DNA of 50,903 nt from Prochlorococcus sp. AG-412-C21 (GCA_003214975.1 QCKZ01000004.1:1-50903); one strand, 5' to 3'. Counted from the first letter of the stretch, positions 18,529-28,184 are shown. Notes: generated from the sequence alone by a model not told the origin. Made by a program: numbers and translations.

Positions 18529-19557
18529 TCAAGATAAATATGTTTTTAAGAGTAAAAATTTTTCCCAAGGATTTCCTTGATTAATTGAAAATAAAGCTTT
18601 ATTAAAGCCTTCATGCAAATCATCCTCAATCCCAGCTGCCCAGAGAACTAATGAAGCATTCAAGGCAACAACATCTTTATGAGATTTTTTCCCAGAACCT
18701 TTTAATACAGAATTCAATATTTCCTCGTTAGACTCACCATCAGAGACTACAAGCTTTTCATTTGAAACATTTTCATGATTAAAATCTGAAATATTTATCT
18801 TTGAAAAACGTAATTTACCTTTCTCAACAAATACTAATTTATTTTCTCCTTGAAGTGAGGCTTCATCAAGGCCGCCAGAGCCATGAACTACTATTACTCT
18901 ATTCATACCCATTTTCAATAGTGCGCTTCCCATAGGCTCTAAAAGGTCCTCGGATGCAACACCTAATACTTGCGCATTTGGTCTTAAAGGATTTACCAAT
19001 GGTCCAAGTTGATTAAATACAGTCCTTATTCCAAGGGCCTTTCTTAGTGGAGCAAGTTTTATTAAAGATTTATGCCAAACAGGTGCAAACAAAAAAGTTA
19101 TACCAATTTCATTGACTGCAGAAATTACTTTTTCTAATGAACAATTTAAATTTAAACCAAGATTCAACAAAACATCTGCAGAACCAACTTTTCCACTAGC
19201 ACTTTTATTTCCGTGCTTTGCAATATTTACACCACAAGATGCAGCAACAAATGCTACTGCAGTGGAAATATTGAATGTATTGGCTCCATCACCTCCAGTT
19301 CCACAAGTATCTACCATATACAAATTTGGTCTTGCTACTGGCAAGTCGCAAACATTTAAGAGTTCCTCCGCCATAGAAGATAATTCAACTCCCGTACATC
19401 CCTTAGCTCTCAAAGCGCTCAAGAAAGCTCCTGTTTGGACATCTGATATTTCACCATTAAGCCATCTTTGCATTAACGATCTAGAAGTTAAATCATCAAG
19501 GTTTTTCCCTTCTATTAATAGATTTAGGATTTCAGAGTTGGATAGATTAGAAGACAT
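18529..19557 (-). CDS. trpD: Anthranilate phosphoribosyltransferase
   Basis: Joins anthranilate and PRPP in tryptophan synthesis. The PRPP motif [17 protein letters not shown] (about 83-99) and [20 protein letters not shown] (about 113-132) are intact, as is the [12 protein letters not shown] loop. 342 residues, family length. Transcribed toward carA; shares no evident leader peptide or attenuator. Confidence 0.97.
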   Translation of the reverse strand: MSSNLSNSEILNLLIEGKNLDDLTSRSLMQRWLNGEISDVQTGAFLSALRAKGCTGVELSSMAEELLNVCDLPVARPNLYMVDTCGTGGDGANTFNISTAVAFVAASCGVNIAKHGNKSASGKVGSADVLLNLGLNLNCSLEKVISAVNEIGITFLFAPVWHKSLIKLAPLRKALGIRTVFNQLGPLVNPLRPNAQVLGVASEDLLEPMGSALLKMGMNRVIVVHGSGGLDEASLQGENKLVFVEKGKLRFSKINISDFNHENVSNEKLVVSDGESNEEILNSVLKGSGKKSHKDVVALNASLVLWAAGIEDDLHEGFNKALFSINQGNPWEKFLLLKTYLS

Positions 19558-19588
19558 TTATTTATTTAAGAAAATTATATAGGTAAAT

Positions 19589-19885
19589 TTAATTTGAAGT
19601 ATCAAAACCTGACCCAACTAAATCTTTATTTGTATTAGAGGGCCTGAAGCTTTTTGACCAAATATTTTTTGTTTTTGTAAAAAGTTGATTTTGAGTGATT
19701 TTCCAAAATTTTAAAATTTTTTCAATATCATTTTTAATTTCAATCTCTCCGGGAAAATTTAAATAACGATTTATTAATCTAGCTAAATTAATAAAATCAA
19801 TATCATCAGGTTTTTCTTTAGCTATAAGAGAATCTATAATATTCTTGTCTATTGCATGTAATGGATGAGTTTGTTCGTTACTCAT
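19589..19885 (-). CDS. DUF3288-like small cyanobacterial protein
   Basis: 98 residues from the chosen ATG at 19885; an upstream in-frame ATG at 19903 would add MIQYLF, less typical of the family. The pattern HPLHAIDKNIIDSLI...INLARLINRYLNFPGE...ILKFWKITQNQLFTKTKNIW matches DUF3288 as I remember it. No signal peptide or membrane span. Function unknown. 31 bases upstream of trpD on the same strand, divergent from the ABC exporter. Confidence 0.75.
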   Translation of the reverse strand: MSNEQTHPLHAIDKNIIDSLIAKEKPDDIDFINLARLINRYLNFPGEIEIKNDIEKILKFWKITQNQLFTKTKNIWSKSFRPSNTNKDLVGSGFDTSN

Positions 19886-19965
19886 AAATAAATACTGAAT
19901 CATTTATAAAATTAGCTCACATATTTAAAAATGAAACATTATCTTAATCATATCGGCAAAACTAA

Positions 19966-21711
19966 ATGAAAAATTTAAAGTTAAACGTTATATCTAAATA
20001 CCTAAGACCATACAAAAAAGAATTTTTATATGGAGCTTTGGCTCTATTAGCAGTTAATGTATTATCGGTTGTTATCCCGTTAGAAGTAAAAAATATAATT
20101 GACCAATTACAAAGTGGGTTTTCTTCCGATTTTGTTATTTCAAAATCTTTATGGTTAATATTTTTAGCAACTTGTATGGGATTAATAAGATTATTTTCGA
20201 GACAGATTGTCTTCGGTATAGGTAGAAAGGTTGAGGTAAATCTTCGTCAGAAACTTTTCGATCATTTACTTATTCAAGACCCAGAATGGATACAAAAAAA
20301 GGGGAGTGGAGACATTATCAGTAGGGCCACAAGTGATGTTGAGAACATAAGAAGGCTTTTAGGTTTTACGGTTTTAAGTTTATGCAACATTGTCTTAGCT
20401 TATTCACTTACGATTCCATCAATGTTTTCGATTAACAAAACATTAACAATATCTGCTTTAATGATTTTTCCATTAATCCTTGGAATAGTAAGCCTATTTG
20501 GGGGAAGAATGGTGAGTCAAAGAAAAGCTCAACAAGAATCATTATCCAAACTTAGTGATCTTATACAAGAAGATCTTTCTGGCATAAGCGCTATCAAAAT
20601 TTATGCACAAGAAAATGCTGAAAAGAAAGAATTTAATATATACAATAATGCTTATAGAAATTCGGCAATCAAGCTTGCTAGAACCGCAAGTACCCTATTC
20701 CCATTGCTGCAAGGTATTTCCTCAATTTCATTACTGATTTTATTGGGATTAGGAACTTATCAACTAGAGAGTGGGTTTATTTCAATAGGTGGTTTAGTAG
20801 CTTTAATTCTTTATGTTGAAAGGCTTGTTTTTCCTACAGCTCTCTTAGGTTTTACATTGAATACTTTTCAACTTGGCCAAGTAAGTTTAGATCGAGTGGA
20901 AGAAATCTTTCAGAACAATCCCAATATTGTAGATGCAACTAACACAAAATTTTTAAAGAGGAAGATAAAAGGGTTCTTAGAAGCAAAAGACTTAACGATT
21001 AAATATCCTGGATCAAAATTTAATTCTTTAAATGGTCTGAATTTTAAAATTCATCCTGGAGAACTTATAGCCATAGTAGGCCCTGTAGGTTGTGGAAAAA
21101 CAACACTAGCAAAGTCCCTTGGAAGAACTATTGAAATTCCCGACGGTCAATTATTTTTAGATGAAATTGATGTAAAAAGTATTAAATTAAATGACCTTAG
21201 AAAAAATATTTCAATTGTTCCGCAAGAAGCATTCTTATTTACTTCTACAATTTCTGAAAACCTACGTTTTGGCGAACCCAAAGCTTCTAAGGCTTTAATC
21301 AAAGAAAGTGCTACAAAGGCTGGATTGATCGATGATATAAATAATTTTCCTCAAAAGTTTAAAACGATTGTTGGTGAAAGAGGTATAACACTGAGCGGCG
21401 GTCAAAGGCAAAGGACAGCACTTGGAAGGGCATTACTTGTAAATTCTCCTATTGTCGTGCTTGATGATGCGTTAGCAAGCGTCGACAATAAAACAGCCTC
21501 AAAAATAATAGATGAGATGCGAGAACGAAGTAATAAAACAATTATTATGATTAGTCACCAACTATCTGTGGCTGCTACTTGTGATAGGGTTTTAGTAATG
21601 GATAAAGGAGAAATAGTACAAGAAGGTAATCATATAGATTTAATAAAAGAAAACGGACTATATAAAAAACTTTGGGAAAGAGAATTAGCAACTAACATCG
21701 TTAAGAGCTAA
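19966..21711 (+). CDS. ABC exporter half-transporter (membrane domain fused to ATPase)
   Basis: 581 residues: six membrane spans in about 1-310, then a nucleotide-binding domain with Walker A GPVGCGKTT, Q-loop VPQEAFLF, signature LSGGQRQR, Walker B IVVLDDALASVD and H-loop SHQLS. The residue after Walker B is Asp instead of Glu, as in several MdlA/MdlB-like exporters. It probably works as a dimer, homo- or hetero-, exporting a lipid or drug-like molecule; substrate unknown. Full length. Confidence 0.9.
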   Translation: MKNLKLNVISKYLRPYKKEFLYGALALLAVNVLSVVIPLEVKNIIDQLQSGFSSDFVISKSLWLIFLATCMGLIRLFSRQIVFGIGRKVEVNLRQKLFDHLLIQDPEWIQKKGSGDIISRATSDVENIRRLLGFTVLSLCNIVLAYSLTIPSMFSINKTLTISALMIFPLILGIVSLFGGRMVSQRKAQQESLSKLSDLIQEDLSGISAIKIYAQENAEKKEFNIYNNAYRNSAIKLARTASTLFPLLQGISSISLLILLGLGTYQLESGFISIGGLVALILYVERLVFPTALLGFTLNTFQLGQVSLDRVEEIFQNNPNIVDATNTKFLKRKIKGFLEAKDLTIKYPGSKFNSLNGLNFKIHPGELIAIVGPVGCGKTTLAKSLGRTIEIPDGQLFLDEIDVKSIKLNDLRKNISIVPQEAFLFTSTISENLRFGEPKASKALIKESATKAGLIDDINNFPQKFKTIVGERGITLSGGQRQRTALGRALLVNSPIVVLDDALASVDNKTASKIIDEMRERSNKTIIMISHQLSVAATCDRVLVMDKGEIVQEGNHIDLIKENGLYKKLWERELATNIVKS

Positions 21712-21748
21712 AAGTATTTTTTTAACTTATGATAGAAAGATTTAAGTT

Positions 21749-22477
21749 ATGTTTAAATTTTTAAAAACTATTATGAATAATAAAGATTCAATTATCACTA
21801 ATGATGCCAATTTAGTACATAGAATTTTAAAGACAGATATTAAAAAAGAGCCTAATTATCCAGAGGATGAAATTATATTTGGGTGTGGTTGTTTCTGGGG
21901 AGCAGAAAAATGTTTTTGGAAACTTCCTGGAGTTGTCACAACTTCAGTAGGATATGCTGGTGGTAATAAGAACAACCCAACATACTATGAAGTATGTTCA
22001 GGTCTAACTGGTCATTCAGAAGTTGTAAGAGTTATCTGGGATAAAAGTGAAATAGACATAAGTGATTTATTAAAAATGTTCTGGGAATGTCATGATCCTA
22101 CACAAAAAAATAGACAAGGGAATGATGTTGGGACACAATATAGATCAGCGATATACTATAAGAATGAACATAATAAAAATGTTATATTAGCTAGTAAAGA
22201 ACAATATCAAAAAGAACTAAATAAAAAAAATCTAGGTTTAATTGAAACAGAAATAAAAATGATTAATACCTATTTTTATGCAGAAGATTACCATCAACAA
22301 TACCTTGCATCAGAAGACAGCAGGCAGTATTGTTCAGCTTCTCCTACAAGAGTTAAGTTAGGGCATTTTGCTGGAAGTAATTACAAATTAGAAAATTATA
22401 TTTGGGAAAACTTTAATTGGGATGTTGATAAATGTGTATTGAGATCTGATAACAATCCTATTAAGAATAACAAATAA
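21749..22477 (+). CDS. msrA: Peptide methionine-S-sulfoxide reductase A
   Basis: Repairs oxidised methionine. The catalytic Cys48 lies in GCGCFWGAEKCF, followed by GVVTTSVGYAGG, GHSEVVRV, WECHDPTQKNRQGNDVGTQYRS and EDYHQQYL, all MsrA hallmarks. 242 residues including a 35-residue N-terminal lead-in and a C-terminal tail. 37 bases after the ABC exporter; tRNA-Pro follows on the same strand. Confidence 0.97.
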   Translation: MFKFLKTIMNNKDSIITNDANLVHRILKTDIKKEPNYPEDEIIFGCGCFWGAEKCFWKLPGVVTTSVGYAGGNKNNPTYYEVCSGLTGHSEVVRVIWDKSEIDISDLLKMFWECHDPTQKNRQGNDVGTQYRSAIYYKNEHNKNVILASKEQYQKELNKKNLGLIETEIKMINTYFYAEDYHQQYLASEDSRQYCSASPTRVKLGHFAGSNYKLENYIWENFNWDVDKCVLRSDNNPIKNNK

Positions 22478-22504
22478 ATCAATCTTATCTTTATAGTAAT
22501 TATA

Positions 22505-22578
22505 CGGGGCGTAGCGCAGTTTGGTAGCGCACCACTTTGGGGTAGTGGGGGTCGTGGGTTCAAATCCCGCCGTTCCGA
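22505..22578 (+). tRNA. tRNA-Pro (anticodon GGG)
   Basis: Cloverleaf read by eye: acceptor CGGGGCG pairs with CGTTCCG (one G-U pair), D-arm GCGC...GCGC, anticodon stem CCACT/AGTGG enclosing TTGGGGT so the anticodon is GGG, variable loop and T-arm CGTGG/TTCAAAT/CCCGC-like pairing. Discriminator A at 22578; CCA is not encoded. Confidence 0.93.
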
Positions 22579-22731
22579 TCACTTATCATCATCATTAATT
22601 AGGGATTTGTATAGTTTATATGAACTGATTCCCACAGCTATGAAAGTAAAAGATGAAAATAACGCTAAAACCACAATGGTAATGTTTGAAACTTCAACTT
22701 CACCTAGCTGGAAAGATATAAAAATATTCAT
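22579..22731 (-). CDS. 50-residue single-span membrane peptide, unknown
   Basis: ATG at 22731 to TGA beginning at the base after the tRNA-Pro 3' end. A short amphipathic start (MNIFISFQLGEVEVSN) is followed by a hydrophobic segment (about 18-38) and a charged tail ending in NDDDK. It resembles the many tiny thylakoid or plasma-membrane peptides of picocyanobacteria, but I do not recognise it as a named photosystem or cytochrome subunit. The open frame and composition support coding; conservation was not tested. Confidence 0.5.
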   Translation of the reverse strand: MNIFISFQLGEVEVSNITIVVLALFSSFTFIAVGISSYKLYKSLINDDDK

Positions 22732-22785
22732 TAAAAACTTTTTTTCAACCTTAACATAATTGCAAATTTTTTTTAAAACTAATTA

Positions 22786-23583
22786 TTAATCCAGAAGAAT
22801 TACAATACCAAATATAACTCGATAGATAATAAATAATTTTAAACCATTTGAAGAAAAATACTTTAATAAGAAATCGATAGCTAATAAAGAAGATATAAAT
22901 GTCGTAGCAAGAGCAACAAGCAGAGGGAGGAAACTAAACGAAGAAAACTCATTAAAAGAAGAAATAAACTCAACAATTGCAGCAAGAGATATTGCAGGTA
23001 TTCCTAAAAGAAAAGAAAATTTAGCAGCATCATCTCTTTCCCAGCCAGATATTAGAGCGGTAGAAATAGTAACACCAGATCTTGAGAAGCCAGGAATAAT
23101 AGCGAAGGCTTGAGAAAAACCTATCAAAAAACTATCTGAATAATTATGATTTTTAATATTTATGGAACCTCTTTTTGAACTATCTGCCAAGTACATAAAA
23201 AAAGCCATTAGGAAAGAAACCAATGCTATTGATAAATTTGAACGAAGAAACCTATCAAAAAAATAAGGAACAAAAAATTTTATACTCCCACCAAGCAAAA
23301 CAATTGGGATAGTACCAATCAAAATAGACCTAAATAACCTTTCATGTAAGAGATATTCAATAAATTTTTTTGAAGATTGACTTCTTAAATTAAAAATATC
23401 ATTCCTAAAATACAAAGCTAGAGCTAAAACACTTCCAAGTTGAATAATTGCGGACAAAGAGGGGCCAGGATCATCAATACCTAAAAAAAGAGATATAATT
23501 TTTAAATGAGCTGTACTACTTACAGGAATAAATTCTGTTAAACCTTGAATTAAGCCATATACAATAAATGTTAAATATTCCAA
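22786..23583 (-). CDS. uppP: Undecaprenyl-diphosphate phosphatase
   Basis: Recycles the C55 lipid carrier of peptidoglycan synthesis in the plasma membrane. Motifs GLIQGLTEFIPVSSTAHLKI near the N-terminus and FSRSGVTIS with SGWERDDAAKFSFLLGIPA are the two active-site regions; about eight membrane spans. I chose the TTG at 23583 (MEYLTFIVYGLIQG), as the family usually begins this close to the first motif; another in-frame TTG at 23598 would add five residues. About 265 residues. Confidence 0.92.
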   Translation of the reverse strand: MEYLTFIVYGLIQGLTEFIPVSSTAHLKIISLFLGIDDPGPSLSAIIQLGSVLALALYFRNDIFNLRSQSSKKFIEYLLHERLFRSILIGTIPIVLLGGSIKFFVPYFFDRFLRSNLSIALVSFLMAFFMYLADSSKRGSINIKNHNYSDSFLIGFSQAFAIIPGFSRSGVTISTALISGWERDDAAKFSFLLGIPAISLAAIVEFISSFNEFSSFSFLPLLVALATTFISSLLAIDFLLKYFSSNGLKLFIIYRVIFGIVILLD

Positions 23584-23665
23584 AAACTTTTTAAACAAGC
23601 TAATTAATTAATAGCAATTTAGTATATGCAATTTACATTTAATAAGTAAAAGCTAATATAAATAA

Positions 23666-23941
23666 ATGAAAAATAAATTTTTTTTAATACTATTTTTTCT
23701 TTTTTCCCTATTCTTTTCTGATTCTGTAAAAGCTAATTATTGGTTAATAATTGGAACTTATAGACAAGGGCCTGGAGGTAGACCAGAAGTAAGTGGGATA
23801 ACAAGTCCCTCATTACATTCTATTCCAATGAAGGACCTAGATTCTTGTAAAAAGGCCGGTGAAAAAATCACTAATGAGATATATATGCCTGTCTGGCAAT
23901 TTGATAGTAAATGGACTTGTATATTTAGCGGTGAAGAGTAA
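23666..23941 (+). CDS. Small secreted protein, unknown
   Basis: 91 residues with a classic signal peptide (MKNKFFLILFFLFSLFFSDSVKA, cleavage near residue 23). The mature part (YWLIIGTYRQGPGGRPEVSG...) has Cys at about 60 and 86 that may form a disulfide. Not recognised. Divergent from uppP over about 80 bases. Confidence 0.7.
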   Translation: MKNKFFLILFFLFSLFFSDSVKANYWLIIGTYRQGPGGRPEVSGITSPSLHSIPMKDLDSCKKAGEKITNEIYMPVWQFDSKWTCIFSGEE

Positions 23942-23946
23942 TAAAG

Positions 23947-24081
23947 TTACCTTTTGACATCATGCGCACAACCATCACCTTTATAATTTTCACTTTCGTA
24001 AAAATCATTTTTTGTACCAAAGTAAACTGTCAATAAAACGAATGGCAAGCTTAAAATAAATAAAATAGTTGTTAAATCCAT
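23947..24081 (-). CDS. 44-residue single-span membrane peptide, unknown
   Basis: ATG to TAA frame with one membrane span (MDLTTILFILSLPFVLLTVY) and a polar tail (GTKNDFYESENYKGDGCAHD). Converges on the secreted-protein gene, five bases from its stop. The span at the very N-terminus and the short acidic/Gly tail resemble picocyanobacterial mini-proteins, but no family name can be given. Confidence 0.55.
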   Translation of the reverse strand: MDLTTILFILSLPFVLLTVYFGTKNDFYESENYKGDGCAHDVKR

Positions 24082-24146
24082 AATTAAATTGTTTACTTAA
24101 TAAAGTTATTAAAATTTAAATAACTATTTGTTAATTAAAATTAGTT

Positions 24147-24271
24147 TTAATAATCCTTAGGACCTTTTATACCAAGATAAAAAAAGGCTCCCAAACCAAC
24201 TAAAAGTTAAACTCCAGCTATAGCTGCAGAAGTAACAAAACTTCTATTGCAAAGGAAGAAAAAGAATACAT
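24147..24271 (-). pseudogene. Remnant of a ~41-residue membrane peptide gene
   Basis: The conceptual product MYSFSSFAIEV / VTSAAIAGV / LLVGLGAFFYLGIKGPKDY looks like one small membrane peptide, but it needs one frame change near an A4 run (plus strand 24237-24240; one more base would restore it) and carries an in-frame TAA at 24207-24209. Either a decayed gene or a place with two read errors. Family unknown. Confidence 0.4.
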
Positions 24272-24361
24272 CGCTATAAACTAAATCTAGTTAGATAATA
24301 TCAATAAAAAACAAGTATTTGTAAAAAATTTTGACTCGAAGACAATTAAAGTATTTTGTTT

Positions 24362-24589
24362 CTAGGCAACTAAAGTCGAATCTTCATTATCGTATGAAAC
24401 TCTTATTCTCTCTTCCAATTTTGGACCATATAATTCATTTCCCCAAATTTCGACTCTTGAATCTTTCGGGGCCATAAAAGTAAGAATGTCACTAGGGAAT
24501 AAAACTCTCTCTAAAAAAAAGTTTGATGGACCAATACATCTCAAAACAACCATTCTACAACCTTCATTTTTGTATGAAAATTCAACCAT
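24362..24589 (-). CDS. DUF1830 small protein
   Basis: 75 residues matching the cyanobacterial DUF1830 pattern: a Y-K-N then MVVLRCIGPSNFFLERVLFP (about 13-32), LTFMAP and RVEIWG. Single Cys12 and Cys18 are retained. Soluble, function unknown. Same strand as the glycerate kinase gene, about 90 bases downstream. Confidence 0.82.
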   Translation of the reverse strand: MVEFSYKNEGCRMVVLRCIGPSNFFLERVLFPSDILTFMAPKDSRVEIWGNELYGPKLEERIRVSYDNEDSTLVA

Positions 24590-24676
24590 TTTTTAACAGC
24601 AAAATATTTTCAATTAAACACTATTAATAGCCACAAATATTGTATAAAATATAACTGAAAAAAATATTTAGAAAAA

Positions 24677-25621
24677 CTATAAATTCAATCCAGCCTCAAC
24701 TAAATTTCTTTCTTGATCAATTAATAACAAAGCATAAGAATTTATAAAGTCAAAACTTTTATGAGGAATAGAAACATTAAGCATTCTCAAAAAATTTGAT
24801 AATTTTTTATCTTGAAGTGCGGTTCCTTTTTGTAAAAACATTTCTTGCTCTTGATTTGACTTCCACATATTCAAATATTCAAACTTTAAAGGCTTTATGT
24901 GCCAAATATTGTCTATCAAACCCCAAACATCTAAATATTCTTTTAAATTTTTTTGTATGTTTAATCTATAAAGTGATTCATGGGAACTAAACTTTGCTAA
25001 TTTCATGTCTTGATCCTTAATATCAATAGATAAAGGCTCTATTCCCAAAAACCATCCCTCAAGAATTAACAAATCAGGATTGTCAGATCTCCAATGAGAT
25101 CTATCACCTAAGCCATTTCTTAAAGATTTATCGAAAACAGGTACGATTAATTCTCCATTTATTTTCCAATTTATTAATTTTTCGTGCATTAATTTTACTG
25201 AGTGACTACCAGGAAAACCTCTTGAGACATTCCAAGGGTTATTCTTAATAGCTAATTTCATTTCATCTGAAGGTAGATAAAAATCATCTATTGAAATAAC
25301 AGCAATTTTGAAATTTAATTTTAATGATATTGCTTCAAGCCATTTACCTAATGTTGTTTTGCCTGTTCCAGGTAGAGCTGAGATCCCAATTATTCTTCTA
25401 TCAGAAAAATTGTTTTGATGTTTATAAGCCTGAGACAAAAGAGGTAAAGCTAAACCCCAAATCCAATCATCATTTACTTTATTATTCCAATATTGATCAA
25501 TTGAAAGAATATTTTTTTGATTATTCCAAAAATTGAACCAATCATCCAAGGATTCCCAACCAATATCAATAATTAATTTTTCAAATTTATCAAGAGGAAA
25601 ATCAATATTTAAATCTTTCAT
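24677..25621 (-). CDS. D-glycerate 3-kinase (plant GLYK type)
   Basis: A P-loop kinase of 314 residues: Walker A ALPGTGKTTLGKW (about 83-95), DDFYLPSDEM, GFPGSHSVKLMHE, DKSLRNGLGDRSHW and ILEGWFLG are the signature of plant/cyanobacterial glycerate kinase, which makes 3-phosphoglycerate. Classically this closes photorespiration. Here it is four bases downstream of a GpgP-like phosphatase and in one operon with a GH13_18 phosphorylase, so it may also recycle glycerate released from glucosylglycerate. Function high confidence; the extra role is inference from context. Confidence 0.88.
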   Translation of the reverse strand: MKDLNIDFPLDKFEKLIIDIGWESLDDWFNFWNNQKNILSIDQYWNNKVNDDWIWGLALPLLSQAYKHQNNFSDRRIIGISALPGTGKTTLGKWLEAISLKLNFKIAVISIDDFYLPSDEMKLAIKNNPWNVSRGFPGSHSVKLMHEKLINWKINGELIVPVFDKSLRNGLGDRSHWRSDNPDLLILEGWFLGIEPLSIDIKDQDMKLAKFSSHESLYRLNIQKNLKEYLDVWGLIDNIWHIKPLKFEYLNMWKSNQEQEMFLQKGTALQDKKLSNFLRMLNVSIPHKSFDFINSYALLLIDQERNLVEAGLNL

Positions 25622-25625
25622 GTTT

Positions 25626-26423
25626 CTAAATTAGTTCTCGCTCATTTATTAATTTGTTGATTTCATTTTTCCAACCATATCCATTTGGTTCAGAAGCTAA
25701 AATAAATTCAAAATTTTTTAATTGATCTAGTAAATTTAAATTAGGTCCATTTTTTCCAGGAATAACAATTCTAATATCTGAGTTTAATAGTAGAGGCAAA
25801 TCATTTGGAGAATCACCCAAACCTATAATTTCAATATTTTGAATATTTGAATATTTTTTAAGAGCATTTATTGCTTTACCTTTATTCGAATTTATGGATA
25901 ATAAATGACTCATTCTATTTCCTTTGAAAATATCAACTTTGAACTTTTTACAACATTTATTAATTTTTTCTTCTAAAAAACTGGGCGGATTTAAAAAAGG
26001 CATACTCCAATGTCTATCACGCATTAAGTTTAATGAGTTACCTTTTAAGCCAGTAAGCTGAGTTGCTTCTTGATCATTAAGATTATTAAGAGGAATAAGT
26101 TTATAATCAATTTCTTTAGAAATAAAATTTAAAATTTCTTCAAGAAATTCGTATTTTTTTCCAAGAATAATTTCACCATTAACCTTTTTAAGAGATTCAC
26201 CATATATTGCTGCACCATTTTCAACAATATAGGGATCCGTTAAATTTAGTTCCTTCCTAATAACTTTAACTTCAGAGGCTGTCTTGCTTGTACAAAGAAT
26301 TACAGGTATGGTTAATTTTTGTAGTATTTTTATAGTTTCTTTAGCAGGAGTTAAATCATACGAGTGATCCATTAAAGTACCATCTACATCACTCACAACC
26401 CAAAGAGAAGAATTTTCAATCAT
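25626..26423 (-). CDS. gpgP: Glucosyl-3-phosphoglycerate phosphatase (HAD, MpgP/GpgP type)
   Basis: HAD hydrolase of 265 residues with motif I VSDVDGTLMD (Asp12, Asp14), motif II LCTSKTASEV and motif IV GLGDSPNDLPLL; the fold and order are those of mannosyl/glucosyl-3-phosphoglycerate phosphatase. It should remove phosphate from glucosyl-3-phosphoglycerate to give glucosylglycerate, a compatible solute known from marine picocyanobacteria. The ATG directly abuts the stop of the upstream GH13 gene. Sugar specificity is inferred from the nearby gpgS. Confidence 0.88.
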   Translation of the reverse strand: MIENSSLWVVSDVDGTLMDHSYDLTPAKETIKILQKLTIPVILCTSKTASEVKVIRKELNLTDPYIVENGAAIYGESLKKVNGEIILGKKYEFLEEILNFISKEIDYKLIPLNNLNDQEATQLTGLKGNSLNLMRDRHWSMPFLNPPSFLEEKINKCCKKFKVDIFKGNRMSHLLSINSNKGKAINALKKYSNIQNIEIIGLGDSPNDLPLLLNSDIRIVIPGKNGPNLNLLDQLKNFEFILASEPNGYGWKNEINKLINERELI

Positions 26424-28184
26424 TTATAAAGCACCAAGCCAAATAACTTGAAAAGGATCAAGGCTTATATTTTTCCAATGGTATTTAGTGGATGTTAAAA
26501 AATCTCGCATATTAAAATCATTATCAATTATTTCTGGTAGATCATTATCATTCAATTGATAATTAATTTTATTTTCAGTCATATTATGAATTGCAAAAAC
26601 AGATCCTGGACCTTTACCTCTTTTGATTACAACAATATCGCATCTACCCTTAGACAAACATTTCATTTCCGAACAAGGATGAAATTGAATTAATTCTGAC
26701 CTGAGATCCATAGCATTACGAAGATATTTTAAGTTTTTATTAGCATTAGATTCTGGATTATTTAAAACAGATAAAAGACTATCTAATTTAAATTTTTCTC
26801 TATTGAGGTCTCTTCTTTGACCTGTCATAGAAAAACTTTTGATATCATTTTCTGAAGCAAGCAATGCTGGCAAATAAAAGGCAGGGACGCCTTTCAGAGA
26901 CATTACTAATAATTGAGATAAGATAAATCTCTCAAACTGGAATCTATTAGAATCTCTGCTGGAGTCTTCCATTGCGCTCCACCAACTAATATTCAATTCA
27001 TAAGGTTTATCATCACCATTTGATAAACGTCTATGACTTACTAGTCCCCCTCTTTTCTCACAATTAATTAATAAATCTTTAATTCTCTCCTCATTCATTA
27101 GACCCTCAAGAGCTCTTAAGCCAACTCCATCATGTGATGCAGTGAAATTAAAAAGAGTAGTATCGTCAGGTAATATTGGCCAATCAAAAATCCATGAGTT
27201 TAGAATATCAGCTCTTGAAGTAATTATTGCCTCTAGGAGAAGAGGAGGTAATGGGAAATTATATGCCATATGGGCTTCATCATCTGGAATAAGATAAGAT
27301 AAATTTTCCTTCTGAGGAACATTAGTTTCTGTTATTAAAACTCCATCTTCAAGAAGATTATTTAATAAAACTCTTAAAATTTTTACAATTGAATGTGCTT
27401 TTGGCAAATGTAAGCAAGTTGTCCCTGATTCCTTCCAAATAAAACCTACAGCGTCAAGCCTTAACCATTTAATCCCATTAGATAAATAAGTAATAATTAA
27501 ATTCAAGAACTCAAGAGTCATTTTTGGATTATGCCAATTCAAATCAATTTGATCTGGACCAAAAGTTGTCCAAACTTGTTTAGGACCATCTTCAGTATTT
27601 ATTTGAGAAAACAATGAGGAACTTCTTGGTCTAACAACATTTGACCAGTCAAGATTTTGTTCTGGTGAAAAAACATTTGATATTCCTGGTTCTTGGGATT
27701 TAATAAATTGTTGAACCCATGGGTGAGATGATGAAACATGGTTAAGGACCAAATCAGCCATCAAAACATGATTATTGGAAATACTTTTGAGATCATCCCA
27801 ATCACCAAATTTTTCTTCTAGGGAATCATAACTTGAGACGGCAAAACCCCCATCGCTTGTAGATTTCAGAAAAGGGAGAATATGTACAACTTTAGAAAGA
27901 CTGCCTAAATGTTTACTTAACAAGTCTCGAAGAGTAATTAATGTTGCCTCACCATTTTTATAAATACTATCTGCATAAGTTATTAAAACCGAATGAGATT
28001 CATTCCATCTTTCTTTATTGCTTATTTCTTCATAAGCAGATTTCTCTGAGAAATCATCTAAAATCTGTAATAATTGATTTGAAATAAAATTAATTTCTTC
28101 TGTAGTATTATTTGAATAAATTGTTCTCAACAATTTATAAAGTTTTAATCTATCTAAATTTTTCTCTGAATCAATTTGCTTCAC
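26424..28184 (-). CDS. GH13_18 sugar phosphorylase, probably glucosylglycerate phosphorylase
   Basis: 586 residues, GH13 barrel: region I ADLVLNHVSSSHPW, region II WLRLDAVGF (nucleophile Asp244), region III LITETNVPQKENLSYL (acid/base Glu286) and region IV NFTASHDGVG (His351, Asp352). Often labelled sucrose phosphorylase, but the TETNVP...ENLSY motif and operon with gpgP and glycerate kinase, facing gpgS, fit 2-O-alpha-D-glucosylglycerate phosphorylase: glucosylglycerate plus phosphate to glucose-1-phosphate and D-glycerate. Start is GTG. It is the first gene of a three-gene operon with gaps of 0 and 2 bases. The GGaP assignment is inference. Confidence 0.8.
   Translation of the reverse strand: MKQIDSEKNLDRLKLYKLLRTIYSNNTTEEINFISNQLLQILDDFSEKSAYEEISNKERWNESHSVLITYADSIYKNGEATLITLRDLLSKHLGSLSKVVHILPFLKSTSDGGFAVSSYDSLEEKFGDWDDLKSISNNHVLMADLVLNHVSSSHPWVQQFIKSQEPGISNVFSPEQNLDWSNVVRPRSSSLFSQINTEDGPKQVWTTFGPDQIDLNWHNPKMTLEFLNLIITYLSNGIKWLRLDAVGFIWKESGTTCLHLPKAHSIVKILRVLLNNLLEDGVLITETNVPQKENLSYLIPDDEAHMAYNFPLPPLLLEAIITSRADILNSWIFDWPILPDDTTLFNFTASHDGVGLRALEGLMNEERIKDLLINCEKRGGLVSHRRLSNGDDKPYELNISWWSAMEDSSRDSNRFQFERFILSQLLVMSLKGVPAFYLPALLASENDIKSFSMTGQRRDLNREKFKLDSLLSVLNNPESNANKNLKYLRNAMDLRSELIQFHPCSEMKCLSKGRCDIVVIKRGKGPGSVFAIHNMTENKINYQLNDNDLPEIIDNDFNMRDFLTSTKYHWKNISLDPFQVIWLGAL

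Noticed and set aside
22388..22582. 64-residue minus-strand frame beginning MIGTAGFEPTTPTTPKW
   Set aside because: It is the antisense translation of tRNA-Pro plus the msrA end; this GTAGFEPTTP peptide is a well-known annotation artefact.
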